Assembly: GCA_937915725.1 (NCBI GenBank)
Contig: CALGGV010000321.1
Span: 1-12,080, forward strand
DNA: 12,080 nt
Origin: an uncultured Selenomonadales bacterium
GTDB taxonomy: Bacteria > Bacillota > Negativicutes > Selenomonadales > Selenomonadaceae
Direction: 5' to 3'
Part shown: positions 1-6,605 of the stretch, piece by piece
Position numbering within the stretch: position 1 is the stretch's first letter
Layout of the letters: the number at the start of each line of letters is the position of its first letter
Made by a program: the position numbers and the translations under genes
Notes under the pieces: generated by a model
What the model saw: the letters and a program-made list of their open reading frames with translations, nothing else
The model's database searches: none
What the model was told of the DNA's origin: nothing

Positions 1-140
1 CGACGGTTTTTAATTTAGAAATTTCAGCCATAATTTCTTGCGCAAAATTTGAAAGGTATTTTTTTAAATTACAAAGAATTTTCGCCGACGGTTTTTAATT
101 TAGAAATTTCAGCCATAATTTCTTGCGCAAAATTTGAAAG
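1..140. repeat. Exact 55-base direct repeat (1-55 and 86-140), 85-base period
   Basis: Bases 1-55 are identical to bases 86-140, and identity stops at 56 versus 141. The inner copy encodes residues 179-196 of PlsC. The outer copy lies beyond the plsC stop codon in another frame, so it is non-coding as written. The 30 bases between the copies (56-85) hold the last codons and stop of plsC. The first copy begins exactly at the first base of the window, so the true repeat could extend or continue further left. A recent tandem duplication and an assembly overlap at a contig edge both fit. Confidence 0.95.
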
Positions 141-674
141 TTCATCTTTATCTTTTGAGTTGCCGGAAAAAGTAATTGGCTTGCCGTAAACCACAGCTAA
201 GCGCGGAAATTTCACTTCAGCAGAAAAAATTTTTTCGGTATTAATAATCGCCGCCGGAATTATTGGAGCCTTAGTCATTGCGGCAATTAAACTTACTCCG
301 GATTCAGCTTTTCCGATTTTGCCGGTTTTACTGCGCGTTCCTTCCGGAAAAATTCCCAGACAGCCGCCGCCCTTTAAAACTTTTACGGCGTTTTTAATAG
401 CATTTTTATCAGCCGCGCCGCGCTTTACCGGAAAAACGTGCAACGCCCTAATCGCCGCCGCAAATACAGCATTTTTAAAAAGTTCCTCTTTAGCCATATA
501 ACAAACTTCACGTTCAATGAAAGTTGCCAAAATTGGCGGATCCCAATTACTTACGTGATTAGCCGACAAAATAAAACCGCCTGTTTTTGGAAGATTTTCA
601 CTGCCGATAATTTTTGGGCGAAACAAAATCCCGAAAACTGCGCGAAAAATAAATCTAATTAATCTGTAGAACAT
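69..674 (-). CDS. plsC: 1-acyl-sn-glycerol-3-phosphate acyltransferase (lysophosphatidic acid acyltransferase)
   Basis: This enzyme acylates lysophosphatidic acid to phosphatidic acid at the cytoplasmic membrane, the second acylation of phospholipid synthesis. The 201-residue protein begins with a hydrophobic, Arg-rich segment (residues 1-20) suited to membrane association. It has the family's catalytic NHxxxxD motif (His40, Asp45) and the FPEGTR substrate-binding motif (109-114). The length is typical of the short bacterial form. The ATG start overlaps the 3' end of cmk by 16 bases, so the two are probably translationally coupled. An ispH-type gene often follows in Bacillota but would lie outside the window. 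The last codons fall between two copies of an exact 55-base repeat, so the C-terminal end (GENSL) depends on whether that repeat is assembled correctly. The family assignment is secure, while acyl-chain and donor preference are not visible. Confidence 0.93.
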   Translation of the reverse strand: MFYRLIRFIFRAVFGILFRPKIIGSENLPKTGGFILSANHVSNWDPPILATFIEREVCYMAKEELFKNAVFAAAIRALHVFPVKRGAADKNAIKNAVKVLKGGGCLGIFPEGTRSKTGKIGKAESGVSLIAAMTKAPIIPAAIINTEKIFSAEVKFPRLAVVYGKPITFSGNSKDKDELSNFAQEIMAEISKLKTVGENSL

Positions 675-1294
675 AGCGTTAAAATTTTCCCTGCCACTTC
701 GTCAATCGTTAAATTTGTTGAGTCGATTAAAATTGCGTCTTCAGCACGTTTCAGCGGCGCAATTTCTCTTTGTGAATCTTGTTTGTCGCGCAGTGCTATT
801 TCTTTTTTTATTGCGTCGAACTCTACAGTTTGTCCTTTGGCTTGCAATTCTTCAAAACGCCGCCGCGCTCTTTCATCAAGTGAGGCTGTCAAAAAAATTT
901 TTAAATCTGCATTCGGCAAAACTTGAGTACCAATATCTCGCCCGTCCATAATTACCGCGCCACGCTCCGCCATTTTGCGCTGAAGTTCGGTTAATTTTTT
1001 TCTTACAAAGCCGAATTTTGAAACGTCTGAGGCAAGCTTGCTGATTTCCGGCGTGCGAATTTCTTTTGTGACTTCCTGTCCGTCCAGAAAAACGCGGGCT
1101 TTATCGTCAAGTTCAATTTCTATATCGTCGATAAGCATAATTAAATCTTCACAACTGCGCGAAGATTTTAAAGCAACCGCGCGGTACATTGCGCCGGTAT
1201 CAATGTAGGTGTAGCCGAGTTTTGCGGCAACGATTTTTGACACGGTACTTTTGCCCGCGCCTGCCGGTCCGTCAACTGCAATAATTTTTTTCAT
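659..1294 (-). CDS. cmk: Cytidylate (CMP/dCMP) kinase
   Basis: Cytidylate kinase phosphorylates CMP and dCMP with ATP to the diphosphates in the cytoplasm, recycling CMP released by phospholipid and glycan synthesis. The 211-residue protein has an N-terminal P-loop (GPAGAGKST, 9-17), the DTGAMYRA segment (32-39), the CMP-binding RTPEIS segment (80-85), the DGRDIGT motif (117-123) and the Arg-rich lid (DERARRRFEEL). It is a little shorter than the usual 220-230 residues, mostly at the C terminus, with no key motif missing. The ATG is preceded by an AAGGAG Shine-Dalgarno sequence at about 1303-1309. The gene overlaps plsC and follows aroA in the common Bacillota order, but a 378-base gap containing a putative MITE separates it from aroA. 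I could not see a convincing promoter of its own, so it may rely on readthrough from aroA. Confidence 0.96.
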   Translation of the reverse strand: MKKIIAVDGPAGAGKSTVSKIVAAKLGYTYIDTGAMYRAVALKSSRSCEDLIMLIDDIEIELDDKARVFLDGQEVTKEIRTPEISKLASDVSKFGFVRKKLTELQRKMAERGAVIMDGRDIGTQVLPNADLKIFLTASLDERARRRFEELQAKGQTVEFDAIKKEIALRDKQDSQREIAPLKRAEDAILIDSTNLTIDEVAGKILTLCSTD

Positions 1295-1315
1295 CTTTCA
1301 AACTCCTTTTTTACT

Positions 1316-1551
1316 TAGAGAATGTTTACAAAGGAAGAAGTTGGCGCACACAGAACGCCCGCCGCACTTCGTTTTTGCTTGGGAATTTAAATTGCGGTAA
1401 CGTGAGTAAACGCGGCTGTTACTTTAAATTTTTGAAAACTTAAACGCGAAAAACGCAGGCGGGCGAAGATTCTTTCTTTGCTAGGCGTTTCTTTCTTTTA
1501 AAGAAAGAAATGCCGACTTGTTATAAAATAAAACTTTGTAAACACGCTCTA
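1316..1551. mobile_element. Putative MITE with 18-base terminal inverted repeats and TA ends
   Basis: The left end (1316-1333, tagagaatgtttacaaag) and the right end (1534-1551, ctttgtaaacacgctcta) are inverted repeats matching at 16 of 18 positions. Both start or end with TA, as expected for an element inserted at TA like the IS630/Tc1-mariner group. Inside are further imperfect nested inverted repeats: cgcccgcc near 1356 against ggcgggcg near 1457, and aatttaaa near 1384 against tttaaatt near 1423. A strong local hairpin lies near the right end. No open reading frame of useful length is present, so mobilisation would need a transposase elsewhere. The remaining gap sequence (1552-1672) shows nothing I can name. 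The structure is seen directly; the MITE identity is inferred because I cannot search for other copies. Confidence 0.6.
1484..1514. repeat. Perfect-arm hairpin inside the putative MITE
   Basis: The arms tttctttcttt (1488-1498) and aaagaaagaaa (1500-1510) are perfectly complementary around one central base. The pairing extends outward by a G-T pair and three G-C pairs to 1484/1514. It could act as a transcript hairpin in the aroA-cmk gap. There is no U-tract beside it, so it is not a standard terminator. Confidence 0.75.
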
Positions 1552-1672
1552 GGAACTTTCAAATATCGATTTTTGGGCGGAAAATTTCAACGACAAGCCG
1601 CCTTTGAGTGATTTTTGGTACTTTTATATTACCACGCCCCAAATATCCCCAAAATTTGGCTTATTTTAAATT

Positions 1673-2947
1673 TTAACTCAACAGCTCAAAAAAATTTGGA
1701 TAGGAAATTTTCACGCAATCTGAATCGTCAATAGCTACGCCGTCAGCCGCCGCGCCGAAAATCGAAAGTGACATTGCCATTCTATGATCTGCAAAAGTTT
1801 TACATTCGGCAAAAACTTTTTTGTTGCCGCCGTGAATTGTCAAAGATTTTTCGGTTGCCTCAAAACTGTTTGGCGAAATTTTGTTAAATTCCTCGACAAT
1901 CGCCGCGAGCCTGTCAGTTTCCTTGACGCGCAATTCTCCAACGTCATTAATAATTGTATCGCCTTCAGCAAACGCCGCCGCCACTGCAAGCGCGGGAATT
2001 TCATCAATCAAGCGCGGTATCATTTCGCCGCCAAATTCTACGCCGCGCAATTTTGAACTTGTAACTTTTAAATCTGCAAAAGTTTCGCCGCCGCTTTCAC
2101 GTGAATTTAAAATTTCAATCTGCGCGCCCATATTTTTTAAAACGTCAATAATTCCGGTGCGCGTTTCATTAATTCCAACATTTTTGATTATGACGCAGGA
2201 ATTTTTTAAAATCGTGGCAAGTACAAGCCAATAAGCCGCCGAGCTAATATCGCCCGGCACGATAATTTTTTCAGGCGCGGTTAATTTTTCGGCGGGGAAA
2301 ATTTTAATTTCATTATTAAAAATTTCAAGTTTTGCGCCGAACGCCTGCAACATTTTTTCTGTATGGTTTCTGGAAGGGTACGGCTCAATAATCGTTGTTG
2401 GATTTTCGGCATAAAGCGCGGCTAAAATTATTGCCGATTTAACCTGCGCGCTTGCAATGGGCATTTTGTAAGTTATCCCGCGCAATTTTTTTGCAGGTTT
2501 TAAAACGGTTATTGGCAAATTTTTATTATCGTTGCGCCCAAAAATTGACGCGCCCATTTCTGTAAGCGGCTTGATAACTCTTGCCATTGGACGTTTTCTA
2601 AGTGATGAATCGCCGGTAAAAGTTACCAAAAAATTTTGCGGCGCGGTTAAACCCAACAACAATCTTAAAGTTGTGCCGGAATTGCCCGCGTCCAAAATAT
2701 CTGAAGGCTCGCGCAGTCCGAAAAGCCCGTTGCCTTTTACCAAAATTTTTTCGCCAATTTGAATATCGACGCCCATTTTTTTCATACAAGAAATTGTTGA
2801 AAGACAATCTGCGCCCGCCAAAAAGTTTTCAATTTCAACCGGCGTATCTGCCAAACTTGAAAGCATTACTGCTCTATGTGAAATGGATTTATCGCCCGGT
2901 ATTGTAATTTCTTCGCGCAGGTTTTTTATTGGTAAAATCTTCTTCAT
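1673..2947 (-). CDS. aroA: 3-phosphoshikimate 1-carboxyvinyltransferase (EPSP synthase), class II type
   Basis: EPSP synthase transfers the enolpyruvyl group of PEP to shikimate-3-phosphate, the sixth step of the shikimate pathway, in the cytoplasm. The 424-residue protein is full length. Visible motifs are GDKSISHR (18-25), GNSGTTLRLL (88-97), LRKRPM (116-121), SAQVK (166-170), RNHTE (193-197), NETR (260-263), RVKETDRLA and, near the C terminus, DHRMAMS. The GDK, SAQxK, RxHxE and NxTR set is the one I associate with class II enzymes, which bind glyphosate less well than the E. coli type. That class call is from memory. The ATG has an AAAGGGA ribosome site just upstream. The gene starts 21 bases after the DUF697-like gene and is probably co-transcribed with it from a promoter near 3316. 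Confidence 0.98.
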   Translation of the reverse strand: MKKILPIKNLREEITIPGDKSISHRAVMLSSLADTPVEIENFLAGADCLSTISCMKKMGVDIQIGEKILVKGNGLFGLREPSDILDAGNSGTTLRLLLGLTAPQNFLVTFTGDSSLRKRPMARVIKPLTEMGASIFGRNDNKNLPITVLKPAKKLRGITYKMPIASAQVKSAIILAALYAENPTTIIEPYPSRNHTEKMLQAFGAKLEIFNNEIKIFPAEKLTAPEKIIVPGDISSAAYWLVLATILKNSCVIIKNVGINETRTGIIDVLKNMGAQIEILNSRESGGETFADLKVTSSKLRGVEFGGEMIPRLIDEIPALAVAAAFAEGDTIINDVGELRVKETDRLAAIVEEFNKISPNSFEATEKSLTIHGGNKKVFAECKTFADHRMAMSLSIFGAAADGVAIDDSDCVKISYPNFFELLS

Positions 2948-2968
2948 AAAATTTCCCTTTCAAAAAAA

Positions 2969-3286
2969 TTATCTGTTGTCAAAATCTTTTACAGTGCGCC
3001 AGCCTAAATCTTCAGTTTGCTCGGACGCTTTAACGGCTGTCAAAATTCTTGAAGGCGGAAATATCCAACGCGCCGCCTCCAAAATAAAACTACCGCTCAA
3101 AGAATAATTGACTATCGACTTTGCAACAGTCCTTGTCATTGGTACGTTAAAAACTTCGGCAAGTTCCATAACCATTGTAACTTGAACCGCAATAACGGCA
3201 ATTTCAGAAACTGCTCCGGCGGCAAGTGCGGAATGTGACGCAGTAGAAATTATACTTTCGCAACGCTTTTTTTGAAATTCTGTCAT
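2969..3286 (-). CDS. Small DUF697-like hydrophobic protein, function unknown
   Basis: This 105-residue protein has a hydrophobic core (about residues 17-42, SHSALAAG through VTMVMELAEVFN) and a second moderately hydrophobic stretch (about 56-75). The pattern AVIAVQVTMVMELAEVFNV followed by a conserved-looking C-terminal Gly-Trp resembles the DUF697/YcjF family, which is usually attached to GTPase domains or found as short free-standing proteins. No GTPase domain is present here. The ATG is preceded by AAGGAAG at about 3294-3300 and a TATAAT box at 3316-3321, so the start is well placed. It lies 21 bases upstream of aroA in the same direction and is probably the first gene of that operon. The family call is by eye and only moderately sure, and no function can be stated. 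Confidence 0.7.
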   Translation of the reverse strand: MTEFQKKRCESIISTASHSALAAGAVSEIAVIAVQVTMVMELAEVFNVPMTRTVAKSIVNYSLSGSFILEAARWIFPPSRILTAVKASEQTEDLGWRTVKDFDNR

Positions 3287-3315
3287 TTGACCGCTTCCTT
3301 GTAAAAACTTTAAAA

Positions 3316-3321
3316 ATTATA
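3316..3321 (-). promoter_or_regulatory. Putative -10 element for the DUF697-like gene and aroA
   Basis: A perfect TATAAT on the minus strand lies 30 bases upstream of the ATG at 3286, just after the upstream terminator. The -35 position at 17-base spacing reads TGGCGG and overlaps the terminator stem. That is a poor match, so the promoter may be weak or activator-dependent. Confidence 0.45.
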
Positions 3322-3325
3322 TCAC

Positions 3326-3358
3326 AAATAAAAAACTCCCGCCATATTTTTGCGGGGG
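3326..3358 (-). terminator. Rho-independent terminator ending the glycan-cassette transcript
   Basis: On the minus strand a CCCGC/GCGGG stem (right arm 3338-3342, left arm 3352-3356) with a 9-base loop is followed, after AG, by a run of six T (3330-3335) and further T-rich sequence. It is about 235 bases downstream of the HAD gene stop and just upstream of the next promoter. It therefore closes the transcription unit that begins at 8755-8760. Confidence 0.75.
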
Positions 3359-3586
3359 TATCGTCGACATTGCTACTTTCAATTACTTGACCAATAACAC
3401 AAAAAAATTTTTTTAGTAGATTAAAAGACAAGCCAAAATCTGCAAACTCAATGGTAAATTGATTTTTATGGTCAGCAATTTTTACAAAAATATCGCCGCT
3501 GAAAAAATCTGCCAAACTAATATCAAGCGCAGGTAAAATTTTTCAGTTAAAGATATACTAAAAATTCCTGTTAGAGCAAATGCTTT
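3359..3586 (-). pseudogene. Decayed coding fragment, family not recognised
   Basis: The minus strand between the HAD gene and the terminator reads as protein-like sequence in two frames. First comes KAFALTGIFSISLTEK (about 3586-3539), then ILPALDISLADFF continuing through FADFGLSFNLLKKFF to SSNVDD (about 3539-3362). A one-base change in the A5/T4 run near 3537-3545 would join the two into about 75 residues. There is no in-frame ATG or Shine-Dalgarno sequence; only a TTG at 3515 is available. A longer open frame starting at 3515 runs through the terminator into the next gene and is not credible as a gene. I read this as the remnant of a gene end, possibly left when the neighbouring cassette was inserted. 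The region otherwise shows nothing. Confidence 0.3.
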
Positions 3587-3592
3587 TTAAAT

Positions 3593-4171
3593 TTATTCAA
3601 TGAAATCATTAAATTTAAAAACCTTGTAATAAAATGCTCCGCTTAATTTGGCGGCCTCTAAGCCTGCCTCTGAATCTTCAAAAATTATTGTATCCTTCGG
3701 CGCAATATTAAAGTAAGTCATTGCTTTTAAATATCCTTCCGGCGCGGGTTTCATTTTGGTTACGTCTTCTTGAGTAAAAATTTTGTCGAAAGTTTGAATT
3801 TTGCCAAAGGTATTCAATATATCCTCAACATTTTTCTTTGATGCAGTAGTTACCAACGCAACGTAATAGACGGGTCTTATAAGCTCAATAATTTCAAACA
3901 AATGCTGATTTTCTTTAGCATACTTAAGGTAATTTTTATAGCATTGCTTTTTTAATCTGTGAATTTCTTTCAAAATTTTTTCGTCAGTTATATTAATGTC
4001 AGCCAGAAAATCTTTATAGTGCCTGCCAATACAATTTTTGTACCAATATTCACGTTCAAATTTAAAGCCGAAATTTTCCAACGCCTCTTTGTAGGCGAAA
4101 TAATTTACGTCATTTGTATTAAATAATGTTCCATCCAAATCAAAAAGTGCCAATTTATTTTTTGAATCCAT
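3593..4171 (-). CDS. HAD-superfamily phosphatase (beta-phosphoglucomutase/GPH-like)
   Basis: This 192-residue cytoplasmic hydrolase probably removes or transfers a phosphate on a small molecule. It has HAD motif I (FDLDGTLFNT, nucleophile Asp11 and Asp13), an alpha-helical cap (about 20-85), motif II (VALVTTAS, about 103-110), the motif III Lys region (KMKPAPEGY) and motif IV (IIFEDSEAGLEAA). All catalytic residues are present. I place the start at the ATG at 4171, because GAGGTGG (4182-4188) lies 11 bases upstream. The longer reading from a GTG at 4186 would put the start inside that ribosome site. The Shine-Dalgarno sequence overlaps the TGA of the preceding kinase gene, so translation is coupled. 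It is last in the five-gene cassette and may dephosphorylate an intermediate of the pathway. Its substrate is unknown. Confidence 0.85.
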   Translation of the reverse strand: MDSKNKLALFDLDGTLFNTNDVNYFAYKEALENFGFKFEREYWYKNCIGRHYKDFLADINITDEKILKEIHRLKKQCYKNYLKYAKENQHLFEIIELIRPVYYVALVTTASKKNVEDILNTFGKIQTFDKIFTQEDVTKMKPAPEGYLKAMTYFNIAPKDTIIFEDSEAGLEAAKLSGAFYYKVFKFNDFIE

Positions 4172-4187
4172 AATATTTTTTACCACC

Positions 4188-5819
4188 TCACATTAAATCG
4201 TTAAAAATTTTTATTGCCGTGAAAAGCATAGCATATTGATGATTGATATTTTCTTTGTGCATTGGAATCATAGAGAAAAAAAGCAAAGATTCAATCAACC
4301 TTATCCCTGTAATATTATTTTTCAAGTCATTACTAAATACTCGCATGAACATGTCAACTAAATCAAAATTACGTTCAGGCTCTAAAATTTTCAGTTGAAA
4401 CTCATTGTTGCCTTGAATTTCTAACTTAAATAAATCTTTAATAATAAAATCGTATTTTCCTTCGATGCTGTGTAAAAGTTTTGCAAATTCGTATCGAGGA
4501 TCCCCATAAATATCATATTTTCCAAATTTGCCTCTAGGATCAATCAACTTAATAAAATTAAAATTATCGTCAATCATGATATTTGGAAAACAAAAATCTC
4601 CGTGAATTATCGAAAAAGAATCAATCTCATATAATCGCTCGGGAATAATTTTTTCAAAGATTTTTATTATACTTTCCAAAGATGGATACTGAATTTCATT
4701 AATGCAAATTGGATATTCAAAGAAATTTTTGAATTCCGGCTGAGCTCTTAATTTATTTAAACGTGTCAAAGTTTTTTCCAAATACATTTCAACCAACGCA
4801 GTTTTTAAATTTTCATCTTTAAGCCTGTACCTAGAAAAATCATCCAGCACAAATTTAATTTTATTGAAAATTTTCTCCCATTTTTCAGCGGTTAAATCTC
4901 CATATAAAAATAATTCGTGCAATGTATGATAAGAATAATATTCCATTCGTACATATGGGTGACTGTAATGCAAAGAATAATCAAAAATTCGTGGGCGTAC
5001 ATATTCTAATTCAACGGGCAATTTTAAATACCATTTTATCTCGCCAATAAATTTTTCAGTGTCCGTACTGGTTTTTTTGAGGACGCCGCGATTTTCATCA
5101 ATTTCAATATGATTAAAAGAACGCGATTTTACCTTCATTCTAGTTTTAAAATAAAGTTGAACGTGTCCAATATCAAACCAATCTTTCACTTTATAAGAAT
5201 AAAATTTATAAATTTCACTGTAGAGCATCAACGCCGAATAAAAACTATCAACATTTTTTGTGGGATTTCTAAAAACTTTTTCTAAACATTGTTTGAAGTA
5301 ACCGCCATTGCTTATCTTAAAAACTCCGACGAAAAATTCAATTTTACTAGAATTAGCAAAAGAAGGCGAAGTTGGATTTTTTTTATCGTTAATTTCCGTC
5401 AATTTTCCTTCATGAAGATTATAAAAAGTCCATATCTCATTAATATATTCTTCTGAAAAACAAAAAAAATCTTTTTTATCAAAGGGCAAAGAGTCCATAA
5501 TTATAGTATCTGCAAAATGTATAACAATATCCGTATCTTTTTCCGTCAAGCCGCAATAAACGGAATGACCTAAATCTGATAATCCGTCCAACTCAATGAA
5601 ATTTAATTTTGTTGACAATTTATAATTTGCCAACTTTTCCTTAATTTTATCGGCACCTTCAAAGCAAATTATATCAATTTCAGAAACAACTGAATCATAC
5701 TTGAGTTTAAAAAAATCAAAAGAAATATTTTGATTTATAGGATAGATGATCGCAGGGATTTTTCCAATATTTTGAAGTTCCGGCGGAATAAGTTTTGCAG
5801 AAGGTACAATAACTTTCAT
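4188..5819 (-). CDS. Bimodular protein: nucleotidyltransferase-like domain plus choline/aminoglycoside-kinase-like phosphotransferase
   Basis: The C-terminal half (about 250-543) looks like a protein-kinase-fold small-molecule phosphotransferase. It has the catalytic-loop motif HGDFCFPN (406-413) and a metal-binding DPRG (427-430) followed by YGDPRYEFAKLLHS. The N-terminal part (1 to about 200) has the outline of a nucleotidyltransferase fold, with VIVPSAK at the start, a central SDLGHSVYCGL and DIVIHFADTII. Its glycine-rich loop is degenerate, so it may bind rather than catalyse. The ATG at 5819 has GGGAGA just upstream and starts one base after the preceding stop, which I prefer to a longer reading from 5837. 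The product probably phosphorylates an alcohol or amino-alcohol such as a polyol or choline-like group, or a sugar. The pairing with a separate nucleotidyltransferase and a HAD enzyme suggests a CDP- or NDP-activated surface decoration. The substrate is not deducible. Confidence 0.75.
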   Translation of the reverse strand: MKVIVPSAKLIPPELQNIGKIPAIIYPINQNISFDFFKLKYDSVVSEIDIICFEGADKIKEKLANYKLSTKLNFIELDGLSDLGHSVYCGLTEKDTDIVIHFADTIIMDSLPFDKKDFFCFSEEYINEIWTFYNLHEGKLTEINDKKNPTSPSFANSSKIEFFVGVFKISNGGYFKQCLEKVFRNPTKNVDSFYSALMLYSEIYKFYSYKVKDWFDIGHVQLYFKTRMKVKSRSFNHIEIDENRGVLKKTSTDTEKFIGEIKWYLKLPVELEYVRPRIFDYSLHYSHPYVRMEYYSYHTLHELFLYGDLTAEKWEKIFNKIKFVLDDFSRYRLKDENLKTALVEMYLEKTLTRLNKLRAQPEFKNFFEYPICINEIQYPSLESIIKIFEKIIPERLYEIDSFSIIHGDFCFPNIMIDDNFNFIKLIDPRGKFGKYDIYGDPRYEFAKLLHSIEGKYDFIIKDLFKLEIQGNNEFQLKILEPERNFDLVDMFMRVFSNDLKNNITGIRLIESLLFFSMIPMHKENINHQYAMLFTAIKIFNDLM

Positions 5820-5820
5820 A

Positions 5821-6582
5821 TTAATCTCCCGTTGCAATAGAATTTAAAATTTTTGTAAAATATCTTGAATCTTTTGCCTTGTTATATTCAGCCGGAGTAC
5901 CGAATGAAAGATAAAAATCTGCATTAAAATCTACAATTTTTTTGTTGGCTTTAAAAAGTTCATTGTAAACGCCGGAAATAAAATATTCTTTGTATTGGCA
6001 AGTTTCAAAATATTTTTCCGACATTTTACGAAATAACTCGGCATTGGCAAAAAAATAAGCCCCACATATAGCGCGGTTACTGACAACTTGCTTTTCAACA
6101 GTTCCAATTATTTTTCCGTTATTGTCATATTGCACATAACTAAATTGACTGCCGGAAGATTCAAAAGTAACCAATGCTCCGTCAAAATCCAGCGGCTCAT
6201 TGTCAGAAAGTCTTTTGGCAAGTGCGCTACAAGAAAACATATGATCGCAATCATTAAAAATCAAAGAAATTTCATCATTAATATCTTCAATTCCTTTAAG
6301 ACAAGTACAAACTGCGCCCGGTAAAACTTCAGGGATAATTTTTATTTTTGAATTTGGATGAAAATCAGAAATTGCCGCGTCAATTTTAAATTCCTTAACA
6401 TGTTCTTCAAGTACAATAAAAGTAACATCAATACAACTGATATTTTGTAAGATAGAATTAACTGCCCAATAAAAAAAGGGCTTGCCGTGAATTTCAATTA
6501 AAGGTTTAGGAATATTAAAGCCTTTTTCCTTGAATCTGTTGCCTCCGCCCGCCATTGGCATAATCAGATGAATTTTTTGCAA
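5821..6582 (-). CDS. Sugar-nucleotidyltransferase-type NTP transferase
   Basis: The 253-residue protein should couple an NTP to a phosphorylated sugar or alcohol, giving an activated donor and pyrophosphate in the cytoplasm. It shows the family's N-terminal loop (AGGGNRF, 11-17), the KPL motif (26-28), PGAVCT (88-93, a nucleotide-base contact region), NDCDH (110-114, metal-binding acid) and VEKQVVSN followed by an AICGAYFF strand. No left-handed beta-helix follows, so it is the short single-domain form. The start is probably the TTG at 6582, because GGGGGTGA lies 4-5 bases upstream. ATG codons at 6597 and 6645 lack a ribosome site, and the latter overlaps the upstream gene by 40 bases. It ends one base before the kinase-fusion gene. 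The base (CTP, GTP, UTP or dTTP) and acceptor are not visible. Confidence 0.85.
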   Translation of the reverse strand: MQKIHLIMPMAGGGNRFKEKGFNIPKPLIEIHGKPFFYWAVNSILQNISCIDVTFIVLEEHVKEFKIDAAISDFHPNSKIKIIPEVLPGAVCTCLKGIEDINDEISLIFNDCDHMFSCSALAKRLSDNEPLDFDGALVTFESSGSQFSYVQYDNNGKIIGTVEKQVVSNRAICGAYFFANAELFRKMSEKYFETCQYKEYFISGVYNELFKANKKIVDFNADFYLSFGTPAEYNKAKDSRYFTKILNSIATGD

Positions 6583-6605
6583 AACACTCACCCCCATTAA
6601 AATTT

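Noticed and set aside
1488..1510. Hairpin in the aroA-cmk gap as an aroA terminator
   Set aside because: No T-run follows it on either strand and it lies within the inverted-repeat element. A terminator here would also cut off cmk, which has no visible promoter.
1784..2234. Plus-strand open frames opposite aroA
   Set aside because: They are mirror frames of a conserved full-length aroA, with no start signals and no recognisable motifs.
3204..3515. Minus-strand open frame of 103 residues with a TTG start
   Set aside because: It runs through a rho-independent terminator and into the start of the DUF697-like gene, and has no ribosome site. Only its upstream part looks protein-like, so it is treated as a gene remnant.
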